Below are positions 37,130-49,075 of a stretch of DNA of 64,000 nucleotides, piece after piece. The position numbers and the translations under genes were made by a program. Location of the stretch: the NCBI RefSeq assembly GCF_001955655.1, contig NZ_MSPW01000002.1:372001-436000 (forward strand), in the 5' to 3' direction. The first letter of the stretch is position 1, and each line of letters opens with the position of its first letter. The notes beneath the pieces are model-generated. The model ran no database searches. It was not told where the DNA came from and saw nothing but the letters and a program-made list of their open reading frames with translations. This DNA is from Viridibacillus arenosi (GTDB lineage Bacteria; Bacillota; Bacilli; Bacillales_A; Planococcaceae).

Positions 37130-38254
37130 TTGCAAAGGCATGGATGGAATAATCGTAAACTGGAGTTAGAAGTGACGCAAAATGATCGCCTACCTGGATT
37201 TTTAAGGGCATTAGCAAAGGCGAACATTCCTCTAAAGAAAGTGAAAACGACAAAAAATTATGTTACATTCCAAACAACTCGGAAGCATTTACCAATGATT
37301 CGTAAACTCAGACGCAAGTATCATATGAGAATTACAATAGACTGGCTAGACGAGGAAGTTATTTTACGTAATGAGTGGATCGTGCATATAGGATTATTAT
37401 TGTTATTTCTCGTCCCATTATGCGCCTCACAATTTATTTGGTCTGTAGATATCGATGCATCCACTCCAGAGCAGGAGGAAGAGCTGCAAAAGAGTTTATA
37501 TATATTGCAAATTTCACCGCCATTTCTTAAGCGTAAGTTACCTGACGAAACAGTGATTAGACAGCAAATTTTACAAGATCAGCGAGATTTATCTTGGGTG
37601 CATATTAATCAGCAAGGAAGTCATCTCACCTTTTCATCAATCCCTTCGCCTAAGCTAGATATTGAAAATGAAAAAAAAGAACAACCTAGCCACTTAATAG
37701 CTAAAAAGAGTGGTGTCATAACGCATTTTAATTTAACGAAAGGTGAACGCGTTGTAGAGGAGAATAAGGCCGTTTATAAGGGTGATTTGCTCGTCACCGG
37801 TATATTAAAACAAGGTGAGAAAGAAATCGTCTACGGGGCTGAAGGAGAGGTATTTGCGGACTACTGGATTGAGGCGTCGTTCTCGCTACCAAAAAAGATT
37901 GAATATGAGGTACCAGGTGAACGACACTATGAGTTGAAGTGGAAAAAGGACAAGAAAAAAAAGGACGGTGACTGGCAAACAGTAAAATTACCTAAATGGT
38001 TAGCCAAGTATGTTGACTTATCTGTCACACAGCAAGGTATAACAAGAGAACTTGTATTAGATGAGAAATCGGTTGAAAAGGTACTGTTGCCACTACTTCA
38101 TCAAAAATATGTCAATGAATTGCCATCTAAAACAGTTATGAAACGGGAAAAACTTTTGCAGGTTGCTATTGATAATGATACAGTAAAAGGGAAAGTATTG
38201 TTTTTGGTAAATGAAAACATTGCAGTTAAACAAGCGATTTATCAAGGAGATTGA
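37130..38254 (+). CDS. yqfD: Sporulation protein YqfD
   Basis: A 374-residue protein of the YqfD family, expressed with yqfC in the mother cell and required for efficient sporulation in some species. The N-terminal cytoplasmic part (residues 1-85) has RLPGFLRALAKANIPLKKVK. One membrane helix lies at about residues 88-105 (HIGLLLLFLVPLCASQFIW). The large C-terminal part probably faces the intermembrane space, and has HLIAKKSGVITHFNLTKGE and KGDLLVTG. The start is TTG 37130, one base after the yqfC stop region, behind CAGGAGAG. phoH follows immediately. Confidence 0.93.
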   Translation: MQRHGWNNRKLELEVTQNDRLPGFLRALAKANIPLKKVKTTKNYVTFQTTRKHLPMIRKLRRKYHMRITIDWLDEEVILRNEWIVHIGLLLLFLVPLCASQFIWSVDIDASTPEQEEELQKSLYILQISPPFLKRKLPDETVIRQQILQDQRDLSWVHINQQGSHLTFSSIPSPKLDIENEKKEQPSHLIAKKSGVITHFNLTKGERVVEENKAVYKGDLLVTGILKQGEKEIVYGAEGEVFADYWIEASFSLPKKIEYEVPGERHYELKWKKDKKKKDGDWQTVKLPKWLAKYVDLSVTQQGITRELVLDEKSVEKVLLPLLHQKYVNELPSKTVMKREKLLQVAIDNDTVKGKVLFLVNENIAVKQAIYQGD

Positions 38255-38256
38255 GC

Positions 38257-39213
38257 ATGCTAGAACAACAACCAACCCAATTAAACGTGCAAGATCCTAA
38301 CGAAGCGGTAATGCTTTTAGGTATATCAGATGTAAATATGAAATTGATTGAAACGGCTTTTAATGTGCAAATCATTACGCGTGGCGAAACAATTCATATT
38401 GTCGGTAATGAAAGCCAAAAAGACGATGCAACGAAATTATTAGAACAATTATTAAAAGTTATTCGTAAGGGAATCAATATCAATCAACGCGACGTTGCTA
38501 CAGCAGTTGAAATGGCTAAAAACGGTACAATTGAGTATTTTGCAGAACTTTATGATGAAGTCATCGCCCGTAATACAAAAGGGAAGATGATTCGGGCCAA
38601 AACGATTGGTCAACGTGAATACATTCAAGCAATTAGACACCGTGATTTAACATTTTGTATCGGACCTGCAGGAACAGGGAAAACGTACTTAGCTGTAGTA
38701 ATGGCTACACAAGCACTAAAGAACGGCAATGTGAAACGAATTATTTTAACACGTCCTGCAGTAGAAGCTGGAGAAAGTCTAGGTTTCTTGCCGGGCGATT
38801 TAAAAGAAAAAGTCGACCCGTATCTACGTCCTTTATATGATGCACTTCATGATATTTTGGGCGCTGAACAAACGACACGACTAATTGACCGAGGTACGAT
38901 TGAAATTGCGCCACTAGCTTATATGCGTGGACGTACGTTAGATGATGCCTTTGTTATTTTAGACGAAGCTCAAAATACAACAAAAGCACAAATGAAGATG
39001 TTCTTAACACGTCTTGGCTTTGGATCGAAAATGGTTATTACAGGCGATAAAACCCAAATTGACCTACCAAAAGGTGCAATATCAGGGCTAACAAATGCTG
39101 AACAAACTTTACAGAATGTGAAGGATATCCATTTTCAAATTCTTGAACAAGCGGATGTGGTTCGTCATCCACTTGTAGCAAAAATTATACAAGCTTATGA
39201 AGAAGAGCAATAG
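38257..39213 (+). CDS. phoH: PhoH-like ATPase
   Basis: A 318-residue protein with a KH-like N-terminal part (residues 1-100) and a PhoH P-loop domain. Walker A is FCIGPAGTGKTYLAVVMA near residue 133, Walker B is AFVILDEAQNTT, and TGDKTQIDLPKG is the downstream motif. It is an RNA helicase-like ATPase, often linked to ribosome or RNA quality control with YbeY. The exact role is unsettled. ATG 38257 follows AAGGAGATTGAGC. An upstream alternative would overlap the yqfD stop. It ends with a terminator before pgpH. Confidence 0.95.
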   Translation: MLEQQPTQLNVQDPNEAVMLLGISDVNMKLIETAFNVQIITRGETIHIVGNESQKDDATKLLEQLLKVIRKGININQRDVATAVEMAKNGTIEYFAELYDEVIARNTKGKMIRAKTIGQREYIQAIRHRDLTFCIGPAGTGKTYLAVVMATQALKNGNVKRIILTRPAVEAGESLGFLPGDLKEKVDPYLRPLYDALHDILGAEQTTRLIDRGTIEIAPLAYMRGRTLDDAFVILDEAQNTTKAQMKMFLTRLGFGSKMVITGDKTQIDLPKGAISGLTNAEQTLQNVKDIHFQILEQADVVRHPLVAKIIQAYEEEQ

Positions 39214-39224
39214 TGAACTAAATG

Positions 39225-39262
39225 ACGCAATACTCATTTTATGGGTGTTGCGTTTTATTTTT
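39225..39262 (+). terminator. Terminator of phoH
   Basis: ACGCAATACTCAT (39225-39237) pairs with ATGGGTGTTGCGT (39241-39253) with G-U pairs, followed by TTTATTTTT. The remaining gap to 39404 is AT-rich and presumably holds the pgpH promoter. Confidence 0.75.
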
Positions 39263-39404
39263 GTATAAATATTTTCGTGTCGATTTTGTGTTGGTATTAT
39301 TAATTATTTATAAATTTATTATTATTTATAGCGAAATCCGTTATATTTTTTGTGAAAAAAATGTCAATTGTTGATATGATAGTCTATAGATAGGAGGTGG
39401 CTGT

Positions 39405-41534
39405 ATGGATGCTTTTTTAAAAAAGCTAATGCAGTACTTTCGTTTTCCGGTATTACTTGCCGTCATATTAACTGTCACGGGCATTTTGCAATTTTCACTG
39501 ATGCTCGGGAATGTGAGGGGCGAACATTTCGACTTAAAACTTTTTCAATTATCGCCGGATACGATACGTTCGATGAAGACAGTGGAGGACACCGTAAAAA
39601 CCGAGGAAGATAGAGAGCAAGCAGCTAGTGCGGTTAAGCCTGTCTATCAATATTCTGAAGAGATTGCGAAAAATCGTGCATCAATGATTAAGTCCATTTT
39701 TGATTATGTTTTAGAAGTGAAGACTTCAATTGAAGAAGGAAAAACTAAAAAAGAAAAAGAAGCTGTTATGCAAGATCGTGTAGCAGAACTACGAGAAAAA
39801 TTAAACGCTTTAAAAACAGATGGTCAAGGACTTCGGTTTACTGATCAAGAATTGACAGCATTACTTGAACAAGATAATGATTCTTTGCGAATAACGCGTG
39901 ATGAGTTAACAGAACTTGTGAAGAAGCAGCTATCTGAACCTATTCGAACTGATCATGTAGCAGAAATAAAGGCGAAAATTGATAAAGAAATTAGAGAAAA
40001 ACCTGAATTTCCAGAAGAAATTCGAGCAACACTCGTTTCAATTGGAAGGTTCTCTATAACAGAAACTGAAAAGGAAAATCCAGATTTAACAAAGGAACAA
40101 ATTGAACAAGCAAAGGCTAGTGTTGATCCAACACGTATATTACAAGGTCAAATTATTGTACAAGAAGGACAAGTGATCGATCGTGATGTTTTCCGAGAAT
40201 TAGAGTTAGCAGGGATGCTTGCTGATCATACATCAAGTAAGCCGATATTAGGATTATTCTTATTGATCACTTTACAGATGGCATTCTTTTTTGCTCTTTT
40301 CCGTAATTGGAAAACCGAAGAAAAAACAAAAGTCCGTGATTTAATCATTACAGTGACAATATATTTGCTATCTATTGTCGTGATGGAATTGCTGAGTCTC
40401 ATCAAGAACGAATTCGAAGTAATGATAGGGTTTCTTTACCCTGTAGCGATGGCACCTATGCTTATTAGGTTACTAGTTAATGAGCGTATCGCAATCATCA
40501 TTACGATTATGACAGGGGTTGCAGCAGGCGTCATTTTCCAAGAGGGTTACGCTACTGTAATTCAAATGGAAGTATCTTTATATATTATTTTCGGTGGGTT
40601 AAGTAGTTTATTTTTCAATAAAGGGATTGAAAAACGTTCGCGTATTTTACAAACAAGTATGGGTATTGCTTTAGTTAATGCAACTTTTATTGGATTTTAT
40701 TTACTATTGACTCAATCTACATATGGTATGACCGAACTTGCGTATTATTTAGTCGCATCCATAGTTTCTGCCTTATTGTCAGGTGCACTTACATTAGGGA
40801 TATTACCGTTTATCGAATCGGCATTCGGTATTCTGTCATCCTTTAGATTAATAGAGTTATCAAGCCCAAATCATCCATTATTAAAAAAGATTTTAGTAGA
40901 AACACCTGGTACTTATCATCACAGTGTGATGGTTGCAAACCTTGCTGATGCTGCCTGTGAAGCTATTGGAGCAGATGGCTTGCTTGCAAGAGTTGGTTGC
41001 TATTATCATGATATTGGAAAGACAAAAAGGCCGGGATTTTTCGTTGAAAATCAAATAGGGGCGATCAATCCTCATGATAGCCTGCCAGCAGAAACGAGTC
41101 GAGATATTATTATCGCGCATGCTGAAGATGGAGCTAAGATGTTAGAAGCTCATAAAATGCCAAAAGAAATTATAGACATTGCAAGACAACATCATGGGAC
41201 AAGTCTTTTGAAATTCTTTTATTATAAAGAGAAGGAAAAAAATCCGGCTGTAATTGAATCTAATTATCGTTACCCTGGACCGAAGCCACAAACGAAAGAA
41301 GTTGCTATAATAAGTGTAGCGGACAGCGTAGAGGCTGCTGTTCGTTCGATGAAAGAACCAAATGCTGAGAAAATTCAAAAGCTGGTTCATGCCATTGCAC
41401 AAGATAAATTACAGGATGGACAATTTGATGAATGCGATCTTTCCGTACGGGAATTAAAAAAGATTGAAGCAGTTTTTTGTGAAACGCTAAATGGTATCTT
41501 CCATTCACGTATCGAATATCCGAAGCCAAAATAA
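39405..41534 (+). CDS. pgpH: Cyclic-di-AMP phosphodiesterase PgpH (7TM-HD)
   Basis: PgpH degrades cyclic di-AMP. The 709-residue protein has a membrane anchor at about residues 15-35 and an extracellular 7TMR-HDED domain up to about 285. Seven membrane helices lie at about 290-480. The cytoplasmic HD domain carries [38 protein letters not shown] and ARQHHGTS; the HD pair and extra histidines bind the metals. In Bacillus subtilis this is yqfF. The ribosome site TAGGAGGTGG is strong. ybeY follows after 17 nt. Confidence 0.96.
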   Translation: MDAFLKKLMQYFRFPVLLAVILTVTGILQFSLMLGNVRGEHFDLKLFQLSPDTIRSMKTVEDTVKTEEDREQAASAVKPVYQYSEEIAKNRASMIKSIFDYVLEVKTSIEEGKTKKEKEAVMQDRVAELREKLNALKTDGQGLRFTDQELTALLEQDNDSLRITRDELTELVKKQLSEPIRTDHVAEIKAKIDKEIREKPEFPEEIRATLVSIGRFSITETEKENPDLTKEQIEQAKASVDPTRILQGQIIVQEGQVIDRDVFRELELAGMLADHTSSKPILGLFLLITLQMAFFFALFRNWKTEEKTKVRDLIITVTIYLLSIVVMELLSLIKNEFEVMIGFLYPVAMAPMLIRLLVNERIAIIITIMTGVAAGVIFQEGYATVIQMEVSLYIIFGGLSSLFFNKGIEKRSRILQTSMGIALVNATFIGFYLLLTQSTYGMTELAYYLVASIVSALLSGALTLGILPFIESAFGILSSFRLIELSSPNHPLLKKILVETPGTYHHSVMVANLADAACEAIGADGLLARVGCYYHDIGKTKRPGFFVENQIGAINPHDSLPAETSRDIIIAHAEDGAKMLEAHKMPKEIIDIARQHHGTSLLKFFYYKEKEKNPAVIESNYRYPGPKPQTKEVAIISVADSVEAAVRSMKEPNAEKIQKLVHAIAQDKLQDGQFDECDLSVRELKKIEAVFCETLNGIFHSRIEYPKPK

Positions 41535-41551
41535 GCCTAGGAGGCAACTAT

Positions 41552-42026
41552 ATGAGTTTAAACATTGATTTTTTAGATGAAACATCCAAAGTAAAGGATT
41601 CTGATATCGAGCTAGTAGAAAAATTACTACAACACGCTGCGACAGTTGAAAATATTGAAGATGAAACAGAATTATCCGTGACGTTTGTAACAAATGAAGC
41701 AATTCATGAAATTAACCGACAATATCGCCAAAAAGATGCGCCAACAGATGTCATTTCATTTGCCCTTGAAGAAATGGGAGAAGGCGAAGTGGAAATTATT
41801 GCTGAAGGTATGCCGCGTATTTTAGGTGATATTATTATTTCAATCGATCGTACAAAAGAACAAGCGGATGAATACGGACATTCATTTGAACGAGAATTAG
41901 GATTTTTAGCTGTACATGGCTTTTTACATTTGCTTGGCTATGACCATATAGTGCCTGAAGATGAAAAAGTAATGTTCGGCAAACAAGATGAAATTCTTGA
42001 ATCATACGGCCTAAGCCGTGATGCTA

Positions 42027-42040
<14 letters not shown>
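41552..42040 (+). CDS. ybeY: Endoribonuclease YbeY
   Basis: YbeY is a zinc-dependent RNase that takes part in 16S rRNA 3'-end maturation and ribosome quality control. The 162-residue protein shows the H-x3-H-x5-H motif in [12 protein letters not shown] near residue 130 and the upstream [11 protein letters not shown]. The length is normal. It overlaps the start of dgkA and lies in the pgpH-to-recO run, the same order as in Bacillus subtilis (yqfG). Confidence 0.97.
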
Positions 42041-43709
<1,669 letters not shown>

Positions 43710-43728
43710 GTTAGGGATGTGAAGACAA

Positions 43729-44547
43729 TTGCTGAATAAATGGGAAGGCATTGTCTTAAAAACACAACCATATGGCGAGACCAATAAAATAGTCACGTTT
43801 ATGACGCGAGAAGCTGGAAAGGTAACGGCGATGGCTCGCGGTGCGAAAAAACCATCTAGTCGTTTAGCTTCAGTTACGCAACCATTCACATATGGTTCCT
43901 TTTTAATTCAACAAGGACGTGGTATGGGCACTGTGCAACAAGGCGAACCTCTTGAGTCGATGCGTCATATTCGTGAAGATATTGTAGCAACCGCTTATGC
44001 AAGTTATGCAGTTGAACTTGTCGATCGTTTAATTGAATCAGAAAAAGCGGAGCCTTATGCTTTTGAAGTGTTAGTGCAAGCATTACGTGCCATTGAAGAA
44101 GGTTACGACCCTGAAGCTATCGCATTGTTTGTTGAATGGAAAATGCTTCCTTTTACTGGTGTACAACCAATATTGCATGAATGTGCAAGTTGTAGTGCTG
44201 TTGATGGAGAATTTGCTTTTTCTTTTACGCAAGGGGGCTTCCTTTGTCATCGATGCTTCCACCAAGATCCGTATATAATACGCCTAACACCAACTCAGTT
44301 AAAGCTTATCAGAATGTTTTATAGTGTACCTATTGAAAAAATAGGGAAGCTGACGCTTAAGAAAGAAACAAAAAAGTTTATAAAAAAAATTAGTACAACG
44401 ATTTATGAAGAACAAACGGGCATGCGTTTAAAGTCAAAATCATTTATTGAGCAGCTTGAAAGAGCACCTCAATTATTCGGAGCTAATTTCGAATCTAAAA
44501 AAGAAGCAACCGAAGAAACAGAAAACCCACAAGCTGACGAAGATTAG
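43729..44547 (+). CDS. recO: DNA repair protein RecO
   Basis: RecO helps load RecA onto single-stranded DNA in the RecFOR pathway. The 272-residue protein has an N-terminal OB fold (KWEGIVLKTQPYGETNKIVTF, residues 3-25 in part) and a zinc site in the C-terminal half, CASC and CHRC about 23 residues apart. The start is TTG 43729 with a weak GGGATGTGAAG site. The last codons form the 5' arm of the terminator. In Bacillus subtilis glyQ/glyS follow; here the ketone-body island intervenes. Confidence 0.95.
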   Translation: MLNKWEGIVLKTQPYGETNKIVTFMTREAGKVTAMARGAKKPSSRLASVTQPFTYGSFLIQQGRGMGTVQQGEPLESMRHIREDIVATAYASYAVELVDRLIESEKAEPYAFEVLVQALRAIEEGYDPEAIALFVEWKMLPFTGVQPILHECASCSAVDGEFAFSFTQGGFLCHRCFHQDPYIIRLTPTQLKLIRMFYSVPIEKIGKLTLKKETKKFIKKISTTIYEEQTGMRLKSKSFIEQLERAPQLFGANFESKKEATEETENPQADED

Positions 44548-44566
44548 TCAGTTTGTGGGTTTTTGT
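44522..44566 (+). terminator. Terminator overlapping the end of recO
   Basis: AAAACCCACAAGCTGAC (from 44522, inside the last recO codons) pairs with GTCAGTTTGTGGGTTTT after the stop, with one mismatch, followed by TTGTTTT. Confidence 0.85.
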
Positions 44567-44663
44567 TTTACTTAAATAATAATAATTTTGTTCCCTGTTT
44601 TATTACGAGATGAAAATATTCATACTAGTAATATGATAACTAAGCTAAAGTCTTACTTTGAAA

Positions 44664-44684
44664 AGAAAACTCGACTCAATCGAG
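44664..44684 (-). terminator. Possible terminator of the TetR gene
   Basis: CTCGA (44670-44674) and TCGAG (44680-44684) form a short stem, followed on the minus strand by TTTTCTTTT. The stem is only 5 bp, so confidence is low. Confidence 0.4.
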
Positions 44685-44691
44685 AGACTGA

Positions 44692-45333
44692 TTAGTAAGA
44701 AGGTTTTTCTTCTGTAGAAGTAATTATATTAGAAGGTGTTTTGAAACCTATTATTATAGCAGAAAGCAATGGTTGCCCGACTTGTTTTAAAGAAGTGATA
44801 TTATCATTTATACCCCAATGATAGATAATTCCCATAATTCCTTGAATTAAAGTAGTATATACTTCGTCTAGAGAATAACCATTCTTAATTTCATTGTTGG
44901 AGAATGCTTTTTCAATATATGTTCTTATTATTTTAAATAACGGTCGATTTGCATTAATGAAGAAAGTATGTTCATTTGATTCAATCGCTGAACTGTATAT
45001 AACTCTCATTAATTCTTTTCCCATGTCTTTATCTAAAAAATCTAATACCTCAAGAGAAAAATATTCAATTTTTGTTAATTCTAAAAGATCATTTTGAATA
45101 TTTTTTGATATTTCAGTATAATATTCATCCGCTTTTGAAAATTGATATAAAAAAATAGAAGCTTTAGAAGGGAAATGTTGATAAAAAGAACCTTTTGAAG
45201 TTTCGCTTGCTAGAATAATTTCATCAACAGTTACTTTATTGTATCCTCTTTTTTTAAATAATTCTAATGCAGTGGTTAAAATTTTTTCTCTTGTTATTAC
45301 TCCTCTAAGTTGTTTATTCTCTTTTTTATTCAT
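44692..45333 (-). CDS. TetR-family transcriptional regulator
   Basis: A 213-residue repressor. The N-terminal helix-turn-helix is clear in TREKILTTALELFKKRGYNK and VDEIILASETSKGSFYQHF (about residues 13-53). The rest is an all-helical ligand domain without recognisable family. It is transcribed away from the ScoAB operon, with a shared 120-nt control region that contains a palindrome. It therefore most likely represses that operon and itself, with a CoA thioester or the hydroxy acid as a possible ligand; this is inference. GGGAGAG lies 6 nt before the ATG. Confidence 0.93.
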   Translation of the reverse strand: MNKKENKQLRGVITREKILTTALELFKKRGYNKVTVDEIILASETSKGSFYQHFPSKASIFLYQFSKADEYYTEISKNIQNDLLELTKIEYFSLEVLDFLDKDMGKELMRVIYSSAIESNEHTFFINANRPLFKIIRTYIEKAFSNNEIKNGYSLDEVYTTLIQGIMGIIYHWGINDNITSLKQVGQPLLSAIIIGFKTPSNIITSTEEKPSY

Positions 45334-45377
45334 TTTTTCTCTCCCATTCGCGATTGACTATAGAAATTCTGTGTATT

Positions 45378-45401
45378 AATATTAGACCACAGTCTAGTAT
45401 T
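45378..45401. promoter_or_regulatory. Candidate TetR operator
   Basis: AATATTAGAC (45378-45387) and GTCTAGTATT (45392-45401) form a 10-4-10 inverted repeat with a single mismatch. It is midway between the divergent regulator and scoA. A TATAAT -10 for the scoA side lies at 45425-45430, so the site would cover its -35 region. Confidence 0.65.
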
Positions 45402-45455
45402 TTATTCCAATAAATTGAACTAGATATAATTATTACTATAAAAGGAGGGTGAATG

Positions 45456-46142
45456 ATGGGAACAATAGTTTCATTAGAGGAGATACGTCATATTTTAAAG
45501 AGCGATATGAGAATTCTTGTAGGTGGATTTGGTATTTCTGGAACACCATTAAGTGTGTTAGATCAAGTATTGCATACTGACATTGAGAACTTAGAAATAG
45601 TTAGTAATAATCTTGGGGATAGTGGTATGGGACTTCATAAGGTTTTTATGGAAGGAAAAATTAAAAAAGCGATTGGCTCTTTCTTTACTATAAATAAAGA
45701 AGCTGTGATGGCTTGGTCTAAAGGAGAACTAGAAATAGAACTTTTACCACAGGGAACCTTAGCAGAGGCAATTCGTTGTGGTGGTGCAGGAATTGGTGGT
45801 TTTTATACAAAGACAGCAGTTGGTACAGCACTAACAAAAGATAAAGAAATTCGTGAAATAGATGGGCAACGTTATGTATTTGAAAAGGGCATTAGAGGAG
45901 ATGTAGCTCTCATAAAAGCAGCTAAAGCCGATAGACTTGGAAATTTGGTATATCATACAACTGCACGTAATTTTAATCCAGTGATGGCAACTGCAGCCGA
46001 TTTTGTCATTGCAGAGGTAGATGAAATTGTAGAAGTAGGTGAGTTAGACCCTGAGCATATCGTTACACCACATATCTATGTTGATTATGTTGTTCAAAGT
46101 ACTTACATAAAAGAAGGGAGTGAGTACGTTGAAGTTAAATAA
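45456..46142 (+). CDS. scoA: 3-oxoacid CoA-transferase, subunit A
   Basis: With ScoB it transfers CoA from succinyl-CoA to acetoacetate, giving acetoacetyl-CoA. The 228-residue subunit has the family N-terminal motif ILVGGFGISGTPLSVLDQVL and the GGAGIGGFYTKTAVGT segment around residue 110. DVALIKAAKADRLGNLVY lies near residue 155. The AtoD subunit of acetate-acetoacetate transferase is closely related. ATG 45456 is favoured over ATG 45453 by its distance from GGAGGGT. It is the first gene of the operon and overlaps scoB by 14 nt. Confidence 0.9.
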   Translation: MGTIVSLEEIRHILKSDMRILVGGFGISGTPLSVLDQVLHTDIENLEIVSNNLGDSGMGLHKVFMEGKIKKAIGSFFTINKEAVMAWSKGELEIELLPQGTLAEAIRCGGAGIGGFYTKTAVGTALTKDKEIREIDGQRYVFEKGIRGDVALIKAAKADRLGNLVYHTTARNFNPVMATAADFVIAEVDEIVEVGELDPEHIVTPHIYVDYVVQSTYIKEGSEYVEVK

Positions 46143-46776
46143 ACGAGAAATTATTGCAAAACGCATAGCTCAAGAGCTTGAAGCAGGTGATGTAGTAAAC
46201 CTCGGAGTAGGTATTCCGACTTTAGTCTCCTCATTTTTAGAAGGAAAGAAAGTATATCTACAATCAGAAAATGGGCTTATTGGAATGGGACCCCCTCCTG
46301 AAGAGAATGCCGTAGATATTGATCTAATCGATGCCGGTAAGACACCAGTATCTATTACGAAAGGCGCCTCATTTTTTGATAGTGCAGATTCATTTGGAAT
46401 GATTAGAGGTGGGCATTTAAATGTCGCAATATTAGGAATATTACAAATAGATAAAAGTGGTGAAATTGCTAACTGGGCAGTTCCTAACCAACCAATTTTG
46501 GGTGTTGGAGGAGCTATGGATTTGGTTGCAGGTGCTAAGAAGGTAATAGTTGCATCAACTTTATTTGCAAAAGACGGCTCTTCAAAATTAGTAGATCAAC
46601 TTACTTATGAATCTAGCGGTGAAAGAAAAGTAGATTTGTTTGTTTCGGAGTATGCAACATTTATGTTTACTTCGGAAGGTGTAAAAGTTGTTGATTTATA
46701 CGGAGACTTAACTATTGAGGCGTTAATTGAAAAGGTTGGATTACCATTATTATATGAAGTCGAGATAGCTAAATAG
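46129..46776 (+). CDS. scoB: 3-oxoacid CoA-transferase, subunit B
   Basis: The 215-residue catalytic partner of ScoA. The active-site glutamate that forms the CoA thioester lies in QSENGLIGMGPPP near residue 46, and the upstream GDVVNLGVGIPTLV is typical. MDLVAGAKKVIVA and the C-terminal LYGDLTIEALIEKVGL follow. The start is TTG 46129, about 8 nt from GAAGGGAG. GTG 46120 would sit directly on that site. In Bacillus subtilis scoA and scoB also stand together with a GntP permease and a dehydrogenase (yxjC and yxjF). Confidence 0.92.
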   Translation: MKLNKREIIAKRIAQELEAGDVVNLGVGIPTLVSSFLEGKKVYLQSENGLIGMGPPPEENAVDIDLIDAGKTPVSITKGASFFDSADSFGMIRGGHLNVAILGILQIDKSGEIANWAVPNQPILGVGGAMDLVAGAKKVIVASTLFAKDGSSKLVDQLTYESSGERKVDLFVSEYATFMFTSEGVKVVDLYGDLTIEALIEKVGLPLLYEVEIAK

Positions 46777-46787
46777 GAGGTGTTTAC

Positions 46788-48095
46788 ATGTGGAGTTTAA
46801 TCACTATTATTGTTTCACTGATATTATTAATTATTTTAGCACTTCGAGGCTTTAGTATCATTATTATAGCTCCAGTGGTAAGTCTGTTTGTGATGGTATG
46901 CAATCAAATGCCTATTTTGGAAACCTACCAAACTGAATATATGGGTGGTTTTGTTAATTATGTTAAGAACTATTACCTTATTTTCTTGTTCGCCGCTATG
47001 TTTGGCAAGCTAATGGATGATAGTGGAGCAGCACGAAAAATTGCTGAGGCTTTACTTCGTATTTTAGGTAAAAATAGCAAAATGAAAGTTTTGGTTTCAA
47101 TTATGCTAATCTGTGCTTTTTTAACATACGGTGGAATTAGCTTATTTGTTGTCATTTTTGCTGTGTTACCAATCGCTAAACCTTTATTTAAAGAACTTGA
47201 GATTCCTTGGCATCTATTTATACCAGCATTCTTTACTGGAATTGGCACTTTTACAATGACAATGTTGCCAGGAACACCGTCTATTCAAAATATCATTCCT
47301 ACAAAATATTTAGGTACTACAGTTACATCTGGGGCCGCTATAGGTTTAGTAGCAACTGTATTTGTTATTGCCATTAACCTATGGTACATGAAATTTGTTT
47401 TAAAAAGATCTGAGAAACGACAAGAAACATATTTGAATATGAAAAACCCTGATCATAGCGAAGAACAAATTGTAGATATATATGTCGATAAAAAATTACC
47501 AAGTATTATACTAAGTGTTTTACCTCCAATTCTTCTGTTGTTCTTATTAAATATTATAAAGCTTGAAATTGTATATACATTAATGATTGCTGTAGTAACT
47601 TCTGTTGTTCTATTTTGGAAGTACATCGAAGTGAAACGAGATACTCTAAATCTTGGGGCAACATCAGCTGTACTACCGATAATTAACACTAGTGCAGATG
47701 TCGGTTATGGTGCAGTTATAGCTGCAACAACAGGCTTTGCTTTCTTCACGGATGCCATGACTAATATTCCGGGTAGTCCATTGATTTCATTATTCATAGC
47801 TACTACAGCATTAGCGGGTATAACAGGTTCATCTTCTGGTGGTTTAGCGATAGCAATGGAAGCGCTATCAAAGGTTTATCTAGATATGGGCGTTAACCCT
47901 GATGCAATACACCGAATTGCAGCGATAGCGTCTGGTGGTTTAGATTCATTACCACATAATGGTGCAGTTATTACAATTTTAGTTGTTTCTAAATTAACCC
48001 ATAAAGATGCATATAAGCATATATTTGCAACTTCGGTCATTGCGCCACTTTTGGCAAGTATTCCGGCTTTGATTGTAGCAATCTTATTCTATTAA
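46788..48095 (+). CDS. GntP-family permease
   Basis: A 435-residue transporter with about 12 membrane helices. GGFVNYVKNYYLIFLFAAMFGKLMDDSG (in two parts, residues 46-75), TGIGTFTMTMLPGTPSIQNI and GGLDSLPHNGAVITIL are typical of GntP/BhbP-like carriers of hydroxy acids and gluconate. With ScoAB and a 3-hydroxybutyrate dehydrogenase next to it, 3-hydroxybutyrate or acetoacetate is the likely substrate. It lies 11 nt after scoB in the same operon. Confidence 0.9.
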   Translation: MWSLITIIVSLILLIILALRGFSIIIIAPVVSLFVMVCNQMPILETYQTEYMGGFVNYVKNYYLIFLFAAMFGKLMDDSGAARKIAEALLRILGKNSKMKVLVSIMLICAFLTYGGISLFVVIFAVLPIAKPLFKELEIPWHLFIPAFFTGIGTFTMTMLPGTPSIQNIIPTKYLGTTVTSGAAIGLVATVFVIAINLWYMKFVLKRSEKRQETYLNMKNPDHSEEQIVDIYVDKKLPSIILSVLPPILLLFLLNIIKLEIVYTLMIAVVTSVVLFWKYIEVKRDTLNLGATSAVLPIINTSADVGYGAVIAATTGFAFFTDAMTNIPGSPLISLFIATTALAGITGSSSGGLAIAMEALSKVYLDMGVNPDAIHRIAAIASGGLDSLPHNGAVITILVVSKLTHKDAYKHIFATSVIAPLLASIPALIVAILFY

Positions 48096-48112
48096 AAAGG
48101 AGTGTGTTTCAT

Positions 48113-49075
48113 ATGATTAAAACAGTAGGGATAATAGGTGCAGGAACGATGGGATTTGGTATTGCTTTTCAATTTGCTATCAATGGTACGAAAGTTATTT
48201 TAAATGATTTGTCTGAAGAGATATTGCAAGTTACTATGAATAAATTTGACACGTATTTGGATATTTTTCGCAGACAAGGTTTCGACATTACATTGACAAA
48301 TGAAGAAGTATATAAAAATGTTCAACTAACTACTAGCTTAATGGATTTAAAAGATTGTCATTTAATCATCGAAACGGCTAGTGAGAATTTGGAAGTAAAA
48401 CAAGCTATTTTTAAAGAACTAGATAATATTTGCTCAGAAAATACAATATTAGCATCTAATACATCAAGTTTACGATTATCAGATATTGTCGTTCATGTTG
48501 AAAAACATAGAAGCAAAGTGTTGTTAACACATTTCTTCAATCCCGCTCATATAGTACCACTTGTAGAGATGTTAAAAAATAATGAAACAGATGAAAAAGT
48601 ATATACAGATGTTAAAACATTTTTAGAAAGTCAAAATAAAGTGACGATTGAAGTGAAACGAGAAGTTGCAGGTTTAGTGGCAAACCGTATTCAAGTCGCA
48701 TTAGCAAGAGAAGCTTTAGCATTATTAGAAGATGGAGTAGTTAGTAAAGAGGATTTAGAGACAGCCTTATTTGCTGGTCTAGGTTTCCGTTTTTCATCAA
48801 GTGGGTTATTAAAAATTATCGATTTTGGTGGACTAGATATTTGGAATATAGTGTTAGATCAATTACAACCGAAAGTCGAATCTTCTGTACGAGATTTTTG
48901 TGTCATTAAAGATCGTGTACAAGCTGGGAATATTGGTGTGAAGTCAGGAAAGGGTTTCTTTGAGTATCCTGGAAAAGGTGTCGATAGGTATGTAGTAGAG
49001 CGCGATGAATCTTTAGTACGCCATTTGTTAAATACAAACCCTCATTTGGGTATTAAATCATTGGAGGTAAAATAA
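48113..49075 (+). CDS. 3-hydroxyacyl-CoA dehydrogenase family protein
   Basis: A 320-residue protein of the 3-hydroxyacyl-CoA dehydrogenase family. The NAD-binding motif is VGIIGAGTMGFGIAFQ at the N-terminus. The family's catalytic His and Glu are in THFFNPAHIVPLVEML. ANRIQVALAREALALLEDG marks the C-terminal helical domain. Hbd-like (3-hydroxybutyryl-CoA) and L-carnitine or lambda-crystallin-like members share this fold, so the substrate is open. It could oxidise an L-3-hydroxyacyl-CoA beside the D-specific enzyme that follows. ATG 48113 lies 8 nt past AAGGAG. Its stop overlaps the next start (TAATG). Confidence 0.88.
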   Translation: MIKTVGIIGAGTMGFGIAFQFAINGTKVILNDLSEEILQVTMNKFDTYLDIFRRQGFDITLTNEEVYKNVQLTTSLMDLKDCHLIIETASENLEVKQAIFKELDNICSENTILASNTSSLRLSDIVVHVEKHRSKVLLTHFFNPAHIVPLVEMLKNNETDEKVYTDVKTFLESQNKVTIEVKREVAGLVANRIQVALAREALALLEDGVVSKEDLETALFAGLGFRFSSSGLLKIIDFGGLDIWNIVLDQLQPKVESSVRDFCVIKDRVQAGNIGVKSGKGFFEYPGKGVDRYVVERDESLVRHLLNTNPHLGIKSLEVK